From assembly GCA_937921995.1 (NCBI GenBank), contig CAKZVF010000055.1, positions 25,783-89,782 on the forward strand: a stretch of DNA of 64,000 nucleotides. The letters run 5' to 3'. The notes beneath the pieces were generated by a model. It saw only the letters and a list, made by a program, of their open reading frames with translations, had not been told where the DNA came from and did no database searches. Source of the DNA: an uncultured Pirellulaceae bacterium (GTDB lineage Bacteria; Planctomycetota; Planctomycetia; Pirellulales; Pirellulaceae). The translations under genes were made by a program, and so were the position numbers. Shown one piece after another: positions 43,485 to 52,697 of this stretch (within the stretch, counting starts at the first letter, position 1; the number at the start of each line of letters is the position of its first letter).

Positions 43485-46400
43485 ACCCAAAAACGATCGA
43501 CCAAGAACTGAGCGATTTGCTGCCCAACGAGATTATTCGTGCTTCGGCGGGCACCGGGAAAACACATGCGCTCTCCAATCGCTATCTGGTATTGCTGGTT
43601 TCGGGCGTCGATTGCCAAACGATTCTGGCGACGACATTCACGAAAAAGGGTGCCGGCGAAATCCTCGACCGAATCGTACAACGTCTGTCCGCGGCGGCGC
43701 TGTCGGATGCAGCGGCGGAGCAACTGACCGACGAAATAGATTTTAAAGTCTCGCGCAGCCACGCGACCAAGGTCCTGCATGATTTACTGAAGAACCTACA
43801 CCGCTTGGAGATTAGTACGCTTGATGGGTTCTTTAATCGAGTCGCCAAAGCGTTCAGCATGGAACTTGGCCTTCCGCCCATTTGGGATTTGGTGGATGAA
43901 CAACAGATCCAAATGTTGCGTGCTGAGGCCGTGCAGGCGGTGCTGCAGTTCGAGGAACTGGAGACGCTCAGGCATCTGATGGACAAGGGCGAATCCAACC
44001 GCAGAATTCAATCGCTGCTGTTGGAGACGGTTGAGGATCTGTACGAAGATTATCGCAATTCAAATCATGATGCTTGGGATCAGTTGGGCGAAGCCAACGG
44101 TTGGCTGACGTCGACGGAACTTGAAACGATCTGCAGGGAAGCCGAAGCACGTGAATACGAAAAGAATAAAAAGGCTTGGGACAAGTTTCATCAGCTGATC
44201 TTCGATGAGAACTGGGCGGAGATGGCCGAATCGACGATGATGCAGAACGTTCTGGACGGGAACTTCAAATTCGGTCGTTCACCACTTCCCGAAGACGGTT
44301 TGCAAATGGTTCAGCGACTGATCCCGCACTGCCGGTCATGGATCATCCAGCGTCTACAACTTCGGAATCTGGCAACGCGTCAGTTACTGAAGTCTTTCGG
44401 CGATGAATTTGAGAGCGCGAAATCGCGTTTGGGACAGTTGTTCTTCGACGACATTTCGGACCGTTTAAAGAACTTTGTCAAAGGCGGCACGACCGAGCAG
44501 TTTTCGTTTCGTTTAGACCACCAAATCCAGCACCTGATGCTGGACGAATTTCAGGACACGTCTCCAATCCAGTGGTCGATCATTGCTCCCTTTGCGCATC
44601 AAGTCACCCGCGATGGCGAACCGGGCCGATCGTTTTTCTGCGTCGGTGATATGAAACAGGCGATCTATGGCTGGCGTGGCGGTGTGGCCGAAATTTTCGA
44701 TGTGGCGGGGAAGAGCCTTCCCAATCTGAAGCAGGCAGAAGCGCTGGTGAAAAGCTACCGCAGCAGTCCGGTGGTGATTGATTTCGTCAACGAGATGTTT
44801 GGGAAGTTGAACCGGTTTGTAACCGACAATGAGGTGACCAACAGCGCCGTTCACGGCTGGAGCGACTGGTTCGAACCTCACCAAACTCAGCGCACTGATT
44901 ACCCTGGCCACGTGACGATCGAATACGCGGCCAACTGCGATGACCAACTGGCCAAAACGAATTCGGCTTCCAAAGATTCTGTTCGAAACCAAAACGTCGT
45001 CGAATCGGTTGTGGATCGGGTTAAACATTTAACCGAAAACATGCCCGCCGGACGTTCGATTGGTGTGCTCACGCGCACCAACAAAGACGTTGGTGCGATC
45101 ATCTTTGCGCTCCAGTCGGCCGGGATCGCTGCCAGTGAAGAGGGCGGCAACCCGCTGACCGATTCGGCGGGTGTGGAAATGATCCTGTCAGCGTTTCAAT
45201 TGGCAGACCATCCCGGCGACGATATCGCGCGCTATCACGTTTCTCATGGACCGCTGGCGGACCTGTTCGATCTCAATCCCGAAGGCGACTCCAATCGGAA
45301 AGAGAACTGCAAAGCCGTCGCCGCCGGTGCGGCAGCGGTGCGCCGAATGATTCTCGACCAGGGCTTTGGCCCCGCGGTAGAAGCGATGGCAAATCGGTTG
45401 GCTCCGCATTGTACCCGGCGCGAACGTTTGCGTTTGCAGCATTTGGTCGAGATGGCCTACGCCGATCCGCAGGACGAGCAGCGGTGGGCGCTGCGACCGC
45501 GCCGATTTGTGGAATACGTGCGTGAGAAAAAGGTGGCCGATTCGTCGGCGGCTCAGGTGCGTGTGATGACGATTCACAAGTCCAAGGGTTTGGAATTTGA
45601 TTCGGTGGTGCTGCCGATGTTCAAGTCCGGCAGCGTGGGGTTGGCCGGTCAATCGCCCAAGATCGTCATTGATCGTGACGGGCCCGCGGAGCCAGCAAAA
45701 ATGGTGACGCGGCACATCAACCAAAAACATCAAAAGTTTCTTTCGGCCGATATTCAAGAAGCGTTTGCAAATGAACAACGACGCCGAGTGCGCGAGGCGA
45801 TGTGTTTGCTGTACGTTGCGGTGACGCGGGCGGCGCATTCGCTGCACGTCGTTGTTTCGTGTGGCGTCAAGCCCGATGGGAATAGCAGTGGCAGCGTAAT
45901 TTTGGCGACAATGACCGAGGATGCCGATCGTGAGAAAGGCGTGATCTACGAATCGGGAGACGCCCAGTGGTTCGATAAACTTTCACAACCCGCACCGGAG
46001 GCCACTGAAGAAGAAACTGATTTGGCGAAATTTTACATTTCATCACGGGTCGGTCGCCGCGAGAACGCCGTCGAGGTCCGTCTTGAATCGCGCCGCGGCA
46101 TCACCAACATCGCACCGTCGGCAATGGAAGGCGGTGATCTGGTCGATCTGCGCGACGTTCTCTCTGCCGGCGAAGACGTGATGGCCATGGAACGGGGGAC
46201 GCTGCTGCACGCGTGTTTTGAAAAGGTGCAGTGGCTCGATCAAGCGGTCCCCACCGAAGAAGAATTGCTTGCCCATCTTGAGAAAACGTCAGCCACGTCG
46301 GTCCTCAAGCGGAAGGCGGTCAAAGAATTCTTCAATGCGATTGAGAAAGGCTCGTTTGTTCAACTGCTGAATTTCCAATCGTACCGCGAACAATACTTGG

Positions 46401-47020
46401 TGCAGTTCAGCGACGCCCGCAACCGCATGGAGGTGTTCACCGAACGGCGCTTCGCAGCAACCATTCCGGGCTCTGAAACCACTTCGGTGATCGAGGGTGT
46501 CGTTGATCGTCTGGTGTTGGTTTATGAAAACGATGCTTTAGTGGCGGCGGATGTGATTGATTTCAAGAGCGACGCCATAGGTCAGCATGAACTGGCGGCA
46601 AAAGTGGCAACCTACAGCCCACAATTGTCGGCTTACCGGCAAGCGATCAGCATCAGTCTTGGCATTCCGGAAACCTCGATCGCAACACGGTTGGCTTTCA
46701 TCAGCACAGGCGACGTTGTGAACCTAGACATGATCGAAGCAACCGTCGACAAATCGACTGAACTGAACCCTCGATCTGCGCGGCGGCCTACGTCACCAGC
46801 GCCGAAAGAAGCACCAAAGAAGGCGGCCAAACGAATCGTCAATCAACCCAGCAGCGGTGATACACCGGCCTCAAAGCGCGTGGTCAATCAAGTCACCGAT
46901 GCTAGTGCGGATGGTGCTGCTGAGGAAACGAAGGGGAATCGCCCTTCTGAAACCAAAACAGCGCGTCGAAAGAAATCGTCCAAACCGGATCCAGCGCAGA
47001 AGACGTTGTGGGATCAGTAG
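43478..47020 (+). CDS. AddA/RecB-like UvrD-type helicase-nuclease
   Basis: An 1180-residue superfamily 1A helicase with a C-terminal nuclease. Walker A is IRASAGTGKTHALSNRYLVL (~20), Walker B LMLDEFQDTSPIQW (~352), motif III FCVGDMKQAIYGWRGG (~387), motif V MTIHKSKGLEFD (~697) and motif VI LYVAVTRAAHSL (~778). The RecB-type nuclease at ~1000-1060 has Asp in EGVVDRLVLV, Asp-Lys in VIDFKSD and the YSPQLSAYRQAI motif. It probably unwinds and trims double-strand ends together with the overlapping AddB-like gene, for recombination repair. After the nuclease comes an atypical ~90-residue low-complexity tail rich in Pro, Ala, Lys, with two related segments (KRIVNQPSSGDTP, KRVVNQVTDASAD). Confidence 0.93.
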   Translation: MVDPKTIDQELSDLLPNEIIRASAGTGKTHALSNRYLVLLVSGVDCQTILATTFTKKGAGEILDRIVQRLSAAALSDAAAEQLTDEIDFKVSRSHATKVLHDLLKNLHRLEISTLDGFFNRVAKAFSMELGLPPIWDLVDEQQIQMLRAEAVQAVLQFEELETLRHLMDKGESNRRIQSLLLETVEDLYEDYRNSNHDAWDQLGEANGWLTSTELETICREAEAREYEKNKKAWDKFHQLIFDENWAEMAESTMMQNVLDGNFKFGRSPLPEDGLQMVQRLIPHCRSWIIQRLQLRNLATRQLLKSFGDEFESAKSRLGQLFFDDISDRLKNFVKGGTTEQFSFRLDHQIQHLMLDEFQDTSPIQWSIIAPFAHQVTRDGEPGRSFFCVGDMKQAIYGWRGGVAEIFDVAGKSLPNLKQAEALVKSYRSSPVVIDFVNEMFGKLNRFVTDNEVTNSAVHGWSDWFEPHQTQRTDYPGHVTIEYAANCDDQLAKTNSASKDSVRNQNVVESVVDRVKHLTENMPAGRSIGVLTRTNKDVGAIIFALQSAGIAASEEGGNPLTDSAGVEMILSAFQLADHPGDDIARYHVSHGPLADLFDLNPEGDSNRKENCKAVAAGAAAVRRMILDQGFGPAVEAMANRLAPHCTRRERLRLQHLVEMAYADPQDEQRWALRPRRFVEYVREKKVADSSAAQVRVMTIHKSKGLEFDSVVLPMFKSGSVGLAGQSPKIVIDRDGPAEPAKMVTRHINQKHQKFLSADIQEAFANEQRRRVREAMCLLYVAVTRAAHSLHVVVSCGVKPDGNSSGSVILATMTEDADREKGVIYESGDAQWFDKLSQPAPEATEEETDLAKFYISSRVGRRENAVEVRLESRRGITNIAPSAMEGGDLVDLRDVLSAGEDVMAMERGTLLHACFEKVQWLDQAVPTEEELLAHLEKTSATSVLKRKAVKEFFNAIEKGSFVQLLNFQSYREQYLVQFSDARNRMEVFTERRFAATIPGSETTSVIEGVVDRLVLVYENDALVAADVIDFKSDAIGQHELAAKVATYSPQLSAYRQAISISLGIPETSIATRLAFISTGDVVNLDMIEATVDKSTELNPRSARRPTSPAPKEAPKKAAKRIVNQPSSGDTPASKRVVNQVTDASADGAAEETKGNRPSETKTARRKKSSKPDPAQKTLWDQ

Positions 47021-47261
47021 ATTGTTGCTCTAGCGAAACTTCTGCGTCGGATCATAGGACTAATCTTGCAGCTCGTCGTCATGCGTAAGAGGGACAAGAT
47101 GCCCCACCGTGGTTCTCTTGCCGCTGATTAGCTTCGATCCAGGCTGTCAAATCGCTTTACTTAGCATCTTCTTCATTTGGCGTCGCCACCTACCGGTGGT
47201 AGACTTAAACTACGCGGAAATGGGTCCGCTTTGTTGTGCACGACAAGTTGCGAGCTATTTT

Positions 47262-49682
47262 GTGAGTGATACCGAAGACGACGATTTTGAAGGCAATCCG
47301 GACGATTCCGGGGAAGAATCCCCTACGCTCGGTGGTCAAGATGACACGTTGAATTCCTATTCGAGTTCAGGGCGGCGGAGTGGTGCGCGGCCTGATGCAT
47401 CTGACGCGTTAGATGAACCTGATGAATCCGCAGGAGTTGAAGACGGTCCCCAAACCATTGGCAATAGCGACCTCACTGAAAAGGGGAATCGGAGCAACGC
47501 TTCCGTTGCGTCCGCGATCACCTCTGGCAGTCCAATAGAGAGCGCTGTAAACCTAAGCGGCAACGACGCCACGGTGAATGCAAATTTGGCCGAACTTGCT
47601 GGTGTTCCCGACGATGCGATTCGCCCACTATCAGGCCGCTTCGCGCTGGTTTCGAAACTGGGCAAAGGCGGTATGGGTGAAGTTTTTGCCGCGCGGGATG
47701 GTATGCTCAATCGCCAAGTCGCGGTGAAGGTGTTGGCAAGCGGCGGCGGGGAGGGGCTGGCGCGATTTGTGCGAGAAGCTCAAGTCACCGCCCAGCTTTC
47801 TCATCCCAATGTTGTGCCCGTGTACGGTTTGGAGGAAACCGACCAGGGCAGCCCAGCGCTCACGATGAAATTGGTAGATGGAATGACCTTTGCTCATTAC
47901 ATCAAACAATGTTCAGCGGTGATAGGAACGCCTGATTACGATCAGCAAAGGCACAGCGAGAAAGGTCGAATCGAACATTTCTTGCGCGTTTGCGATGCGA
48001 TTTCGTACAGTCACAGTCGAGGCGTGATTCATCGGGATTTGAAGCCCGGTAATTTGATGATCGGTACCTATGGCGAGGTCTACGTCATGGATTGGGGGAT
48101 CGCGCATCTGCAGAATGAGCCAGACGATGATTTGTTCGCTAGTTCCTTCGAGGTGGTGGTTGGAGCGGAGCTAGAGGACGAATCAGAGGAAACACCAGAC
48201 GATGTTTCGGTCAGCACCGACGGAATGAGGACGCAACTGGGCGCGATCCTCGGTACGCCCAGATACATGTCTCCCGAACAGGCGGCCGGAGAGCGCGTTT
48301 GCCCCAAAAGCGATCAGTTTTCCTTGGCAATGGTGCTGTTCGAAATGCTCACATTCACCGCCCCGCGTGAGATAAGAAGCAAGAAGGAACTGATTGAAAA
48401 GGTACAGTCCAATAGTCGCCGTAGCTTTTCTGAAACGAAGCAGGGGCAATCGGTTCCGCTTGCCTTGCAAGCGATTGTGGAGCGCGCGACTTCGAAAGAT
48501 CCTGCCGACCGCTATCCTTCGGTTGAGGATTTTTCGGACGATTTGCGAAGGTACGTTCATGGTGAGGAGGTACAGGCCAGGCCAGACAATGTTTTTCGCG
48601 CCTGGTGGCGTCGCGTGCAACGTCACCCTGTCGCGGTGATGTCGGCGCTGTTGATTACGATTGCCACCGCCGCGGCGATTACAACCTTCAGCTTGTATCG
48701 CGGCCTGGAAACCGAACGCAACGCAGCGGCCAGAGGACAGAAACTATCTCAATTGGTTGCTGCGGTCAGTCAACGCGTCAACGAATTTGACACCTTGCTT
48801 TTTGAAGTGGAGGGATTGCTTGAAGGCGTTGCAACGTCCAGTCGTGAGCAACTTGAACACGCACCGGTGGAGCCCTATAAGATCTATCAACCCGACGACA
48901 TCCGTAAGTCGTCGGAATTTCTGGAGCGATATAAACAGCGCGTTAGTTACGACAATTTCGTTGTTGTGTTACCGCCTGATACCGAGATAGTTGATATCCA
49001 AGATCAAGTGCATCAACTGGGCGGGTTGAGATTCGTACTTCGAGACGCCATGTTTCGTAGTGCCCACATCGACGCGAGCGAACTGGACAAAAAGAAAGCC
49101 GAAGCGATTCTGAGGGCAGGCACGCCTGTTCATTGGGCTTACATTGCCCTTGAGAATGGCGTGATGATCAACTACCCCGGGAACGAAACGTATCCTCCGG
49201 ATATTGACGCGCGGAAGCGGCCTTGGTTCATTTCGGCGATGTCCAAAAAGAATGAGGCTGTCTGGGGAAATATCTATCCGGATTCAACAGGATCGGGATA
49301 CCAAATGCCCTGCAACCAGTCGTTCTATGATCGTTCGGGGAATTTCCTTGGCGTTGCTGGTTTGGATATTTCCATGGATACCGTCATCCAAGAAATGGAA
49401 ATGCTGGAGGTTGATGGCGTGAAGGAAACGTGGATGATGGACGGCGGCGGTCGCGTCGTTTTGAGCTCGCAAGAGAGAGGGCAAAAGACAGAGGTCGACA
49501 CTTTAGATAATAAGAGCAAAGAACTGGGGGTCTTAGGTATCCCCGAACTCGAAGCACACGCCAGAAAAGGGACGACTTCTGGATTCGTAATGGATCGGGG
49601 CGACGTGTTGGTTTTCGCCAGACTCAAAGCGGTGTCTTGGATTTTGGTGGCTCGAATTGATGCCGATTCTCACGGCCTGTAG
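47262..49682 (+). CDS. Transmembrane Ser/Thr protein kinase with Cache-type sensor
   Basis: A membrane-bound Hanks-type kinase. An acidic ~120-residue N-terminus precedes the kinase domain: glycine loop LVSKLGKGGMGEVFAARDG, catalytic Lys in QVAVKVLAS, catalytic loop GVIHRDLKPGNLM, metal loop VMDWGIAHL (DWG for DFG, common in planctomycetes) and GTPRYMSPEQAAGE. A single membrane helix follows (VAVMSALLITIATAAAITTF). The C-terminal ~300 residues look like an extracytoplasmic double Cache domain (NYPGNETYPPDIDARKRPWF, GVAGLDISMDTVIQEM), similar to chemoreceptor sensors. The start is uncertain: GTG 47262 is chosen because the acidic region begins there; ATG 47220 or the track GTG 47109 are alternatives, and none has a good Shine-Dalgarno sequence. 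Confidence 0.88.
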   Translation: MSDTEDDDFEGNPDDSGEESPTLGGQDDTLNSYSSSGRRSGARPDASDALDEPDESAGVEDGPQTIGNSDLTEKGNRSNASVASAITSGSPIESAVNLSGNDATVNANLAELAGVPDDAIRPLSGRFALVSKLGKGGMGEVFAARDGMLNRQVAVKVLASGGGEGLARFVREAQVTAQLSHPNVVPVYGLEETDQGSPALTMKLVDGMTFAHYIKQCSAVIGTPDYDQQRHSEKGRIEHFLRVCDAISYSHSRGVIHRDLKPGNLMIGTYGEVYVMDWGIAHLQNEPDDDLFASSFEVVVGAELEDESEETPDDVSVSTDGMRTQLGAILGTPRYMSPEQAAGERVCPKSDQFSLAMVLFEMLTFTAPREIRSKKELIEKVQSNSRRSFSETKQGQSVPLALQAIVERATSKDPADRYPSVEDFSDDLRRYVHGEEVQARPDNVFRAWWRRVQRHPVAVMSALLITIATAAAITTFSLYRGLETERNAAARGQKLSQLVAAVSQRVNEFDTLLFEVEGLLEGVATSSREQLEHAPVEPYKIYQPDDIRKSSEFLERYKQRVSYDNFVVVLPPDTEIVDIQDQVHQLGGLRFVLRDAMFRSAHIDASELDKKKAEAILRAGTPVHWAYIALENGVMINYPGNETYPPDIDARKRPWFISAMSKKNEAVWGNIYPDSTGSGYQMPCNQSFYDRSGNFLGVAGLDISMDTVIQEMEMLEVDGVKETWMMDGGGRVVLSSQERGQKTEVDTLDNKSKELGVLGIPELEAHARKGTTSGFVMDRGDVLVFARLKAVSWILVARIDADSHGL

Positions 49683-49867
49683 TCGGCAATCTCTAGCCGG
49701 AAATACGAAAAATCCTCTCAAAACAGCCTCTTTGACCGTATTCGGCGGTACGCATGTCCTGAAACGTCGGCGATCACGTGATCAACAGTACGGTAATTTA
49801 CTAATAAAGCACCGCCAATGAAATTTAACCTTACAGTTCAGCCCACGACCAAATTGGGAGTTAACAA

Positions 49868-50668
49868 ATGTCTCTAAATCGTTCCATGTTGGCAGTCATC
49901 GTTTTGGCGATTGCCCTTATTTCTTCGGAGTCTTTCGCCCAACGCGGTGGCGGGGGAGATCGAGGCCGCGGCAGAGGTGGCCCCGGCGGCATGATGGGGG
50001 ATTCACCGCTGACGCTGATCAATGACAAAAACGTTATTGACGAGTTGGAGCTGGTCGATGATCAAGTCGAAGCACTCAATGATCTGCAAGATGACATGAG
50101 AAATGTCTTCCGTGAAAGTTTTTCTGGGATGAGAGATAAATTCCGCGACCCAGATGTTGATCGCGAAGCGCTGATGGACGAAATCCGCGAAAAGATTAAA
50201 TCTCAAATGGGAGGGGTTGAAACGGAGCTGAATGAGATTCTTCTTCCCCATCAAGTGGCACGATTGGATGAGCTGTATTTTCAGATGCAAGCCAGCCGAT
50301 CCGGCACCGATGGGATGCTGAGCAATCCCAAGGTCAAAGAACGGCTTGGTTTGACCGACGAACAGATCGAAGAGGTGAAGGCGAAGGCTGAAGAAGTCCA
50401 AGAGGACCTCGAAGAAGAGATTAAAAAGCTACGCGAATCGGCGCGTGAGGAAATTTTGTCTGTCCTGACCAGCGATCAGCAAAAGCAGATCAAAGAAATG
50501 ATGGGCGATAGTTTTAATTTTGAACGTAACGGTCGCGGTCGCGGTGACCGAGGCGGTCCCGGCGGCGATCGCGGTGGCCCTGGTGGAGACCGCGGCGGTC
50601 GAGGCGGTCCCGGTGGAGATCGAGGCGGCAAAGGCGGCCCCGATGGGGGAAGACCCGATCGTGACTAA
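49868..50668 (+). CDS. Secreted Spy/CpxP-like protein with Gly-Arg-Asp-rich tail
   Basis: A 266-residue exported protein. The signal peptide is MSLNRSMLAVIVLAIALI with cleavage near ESFAQ. A short Gly-Arg segment (GRGRGGPGG) is followed by ~170 residues of charged helices with two LTxxQ-like motifs (LGLTDEQIEEVKAK, SVLTSDQQKQIKEM), as in Spy/CpxP periplasmic chaperones and many planctomycete relatives. The C-terminus is a low-complexity tail of GGPGGDRGG repeats. It is probably periplasmic; binding of unfolded protein or metal is family-based inference. A GGGAG Shine-Dalgarno sequence lies before the ATG. It stands between the kinase and the gsp operon. Confidence 0.75.
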   Translation: MSLNRSMLAVIVLAIALISSESFAQRGGGGDRGRGRGGPGGMMGDSPLTLINDKNVIDELELVDDQVEALNDLQDDMRNVFRESFSGMRDKFRDPDVDREALMDEIREKIKSQMGGVETELNEILLPHQVARLDELYFQMQASRSGTDGMLSNPKVKERLGLTDEQIEEVKAKAEEVQEDLEEEIKKLRESAREEILSVLTSDQQKQIKEMMGDSFNFERNGRGRGDRGGPGGDRGGPGGDRGGRGGPGGDRGGKGGPDGGRPDRD

Positions 50669-50981
50669 TCGTCGCCCTCGGGCGATGCGTTTGAATGATT
50701 GAATTGATTTTCGAAACATACACGGTCATTTATCGGTACAGCCGTTAATGGCCGTGTATTCGATTATGTCAGATTCCATCATTTATCTAGGGCTCAGCAG
50801 CATTGCTGCAGCTCAGATTTAACTATGAAGTAAAATTTAGTGATCGGAAATTTGGAACCTTTGTTCGGCAAAACCACTTCGGTAAACCAATTAAGTAAAC
50901 CACTCGCGCTTAACTGAGCCCTTAGGTTTTGCTCCCCCACGACCGGCCACCTAGAATCGCGCCCATCACATCACGGCAGCT
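50669..50981. other. Intergenic region with a hairpin upstream of the gsp operon
   Basis: A 313 bp region. At 50718-50759 a 13 bp stem with one wobble (ATACACGGTCATT / AATGGCCGTGTAT) and a 16 nt loop follows the Spy-like gene; it has no long T-tract, so it is only a possible terminator. The distal part should contain the promoter of the gsp operon; no clear -35/-10 pair was found. Confidence 0.5.
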
Positions 50982-52679
50982 ATGGAAATTGGAAACATCT
51001 TGTTAGAGAACGGCTTGATCAATCAGGATCAGCTTCAGTCCGCTACTCTGTCGGCACCGTCGCAGAGCCCGGACGCGGTGTTGGCTCAACTGGTCAGCAG
51101 TGGTGCCGTCGACAAACATGCCGCGCTAACGGCTTGGGCCAAAGAAGCGGGCGTCGATTTCGTGGACCTTACGGATATGGAGATTGACCTTTCTTTGCTG
51201 GAAGGCTTTCCCCAAAAAATCATCTATCGTCAGATCCTGTTTCCGATCCGCCGAACCGAAGACACGATCGTTGTCGCCACCAATGAACCGCTGAACTTCT
51301 ATCCGCTGGATGAGATCAGCGCCGCGACGGGCCTGATCGTAGAACCGGTTCTGGCCGAAAAAAGTGAAATCGCCAAACTGATCAAGAATCACTTGGGCGT
51401 CGGTGGCGAAACCATCGACGGGCTGATCGAACAGCGCATCGAAGACAATGGCATCGAGTTGCTCGAAGAATTGGAACTCGACGGCAGCGAACTTTCGGAG
51501 ATGGCTCAAGAGGCCAGCGTCGTCCGCTTGGTGAACGAAATTCTCATGGAAGCGATCGAATCGCGCACCAGTGACGTTCACATCGAATCCCAACAAAACG
51601 GCATTGTCATCCGCTACCGCATCGACGGAATCTTGCACACTCAGCCCGTCCCGTCGGAGATCAGCCATTTCCGCTCCGCGATCGTCAGCCGCCTCAAGAT
51701 CATGGCCAAACTGAACATTGCCGAAAAACGATTGCCGCAGGACGGACGTATCAAGATCCGCGTCAAAGGACGCGACGTCGACGTGCGGATGTCGGTGATT
51801 CCCATGATTCACGGCGAAAGCTTGGTGATGAGGATCCTTGACAAAGGCGCGATGGTTTTTGATCTCCAAAGTTTGGGCATGTCCGAGGAAACGTACAACA
51901 CCTTCAGTCGGCTGATTCGTCAACCGCACGGAATCGTGCTGGTGACTGGGCCAACGGGTTCGGGTAAAACGACCACGCTGTACAGTTCGCTGATCGAGAT
52001 CAACGATGCGGCAACAAAAATCATCACCACCGAAGATCCTGTCGAATATCAGTTGGACGGGATTAACCAAATTCAAGTCCATGCCAAGATCGGGCTGACG
52101 TTTGCCCATTCGCTGCGCAGCATCCTCCGTCACGACCCTGATGTGGTGCTGGTCGGTGAGATTCGTGATCTTGAAACGGCCGAAAACGCTATCCAAGCCT
52201 CGCTGACGGGCCACATGGTTTTCAGCACACTCCACACCAACGATGCCGCCGGAGCTTTCACGCGGATGGCCGACATGGGCGTCGAACCGTTCTTGGTCGC
52301 CAGTACGGTCGAGGCCGTCATGGCTCAGCGTCTGGTGCGGCGGTTGTGCGACTGTAAGAAAGCGGTCGTTCCATCGCGCGACGATGTTCCTTCAGATTTT
52401 CCTTTCGAGCAACTCGGGTCGTCTCCGATCTACGAAGCCGTCGGTTGTCGCGAATGTCGCAACGTCGGTTACAGCGGCCGACTGGGTGTGTATGAGCTGC
52501 TGGTGGTGGACGATAAATTGCGGGAACTTGCACACGAAGGCGTTAGCACGTGGGAGATCAAAAAGGCCGCGATCGCCGGCGGCATGAAAACATTGCGTGA
52601 CGACGGTTGGCGTAAAGTCATCTCCGGCCAAACGTCCATTGAAGAAGTTCTTCGTATTACCAAAGGTGATCGAACGTAG
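50982..52679 (+). CDS. gspE: Type II secretion ATPase GspE
   Basis: The cytoplasmic ATPase that powers pseudopilus assembly, 565 residues. An N-terminal MshEN-like domain (GNILLENGLINQDQLQSATL) precedes the core. Walker A is VLVTGPTGSGKTTTLYSSLI (~320), the Asp box is IITTEDPVEYQLDGINQIQV, and Walker B is DPDVVLVGEIRDLETAENAI (~384), followed by the His box STLHTND. The zinc-binding loop has RRLCDCKK and GCRECRNVGYSG, as in GspE/PilB. It is the first gene of a nine-gene cluster in which every gene is on the plus strand; gspF starts 18 bp after its stop. Confidence 0.96.
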   Translation: MEIGNILLENGLINQDQLQSATLSAPSQSPDAVLAQLVSSGAVDKHAALTAWAKEAGVDFVDLTDMEIDLSLLEGFPQKIIYRQILFPIRRTEDTIVVATNEPLNFYPLDEISAATGLIVEPVLAEKSEIAKLIKNHLGVGGETIDGLIEQRIEDNGIELLEELELDGSELSEMAQEASVVRLVNEILMEAIESRTSDVHIESQQNGIVIRYRIDGILHTQPVPSEISHFRSAIVSRLKIMAKLNIAEKRLPQDGRIKIRVKGRDVDVRMSVIPMIHGESLVMRILDKGAMVFDLQSLGMSEETYNTFSRLIRQPHGIVLVTGPTGSGKTTTLYSSLIEINDAATKIITTEDPVEYQLDGINQIQVHAKIGLTFAHSLRSILRHDPDVVLVGEIRDLETAENAIQASLTGHMVFSTLHTNDAAGAFTRMADMGVEPFLVASTVEAVMAQRLVRRLCDCKKAVVPSRDDVPSDFPFEQLGSSPIYEAVGCRECRNVGYSGRLGVYELLVVDDKLRELAHEGVSTWEIKKAAIAGGMKTLRDDGWRKVISGQTSIEEVLRITKGDRT

Positions 52680-52697
52680 AACCGCTACTTTTTCCTC

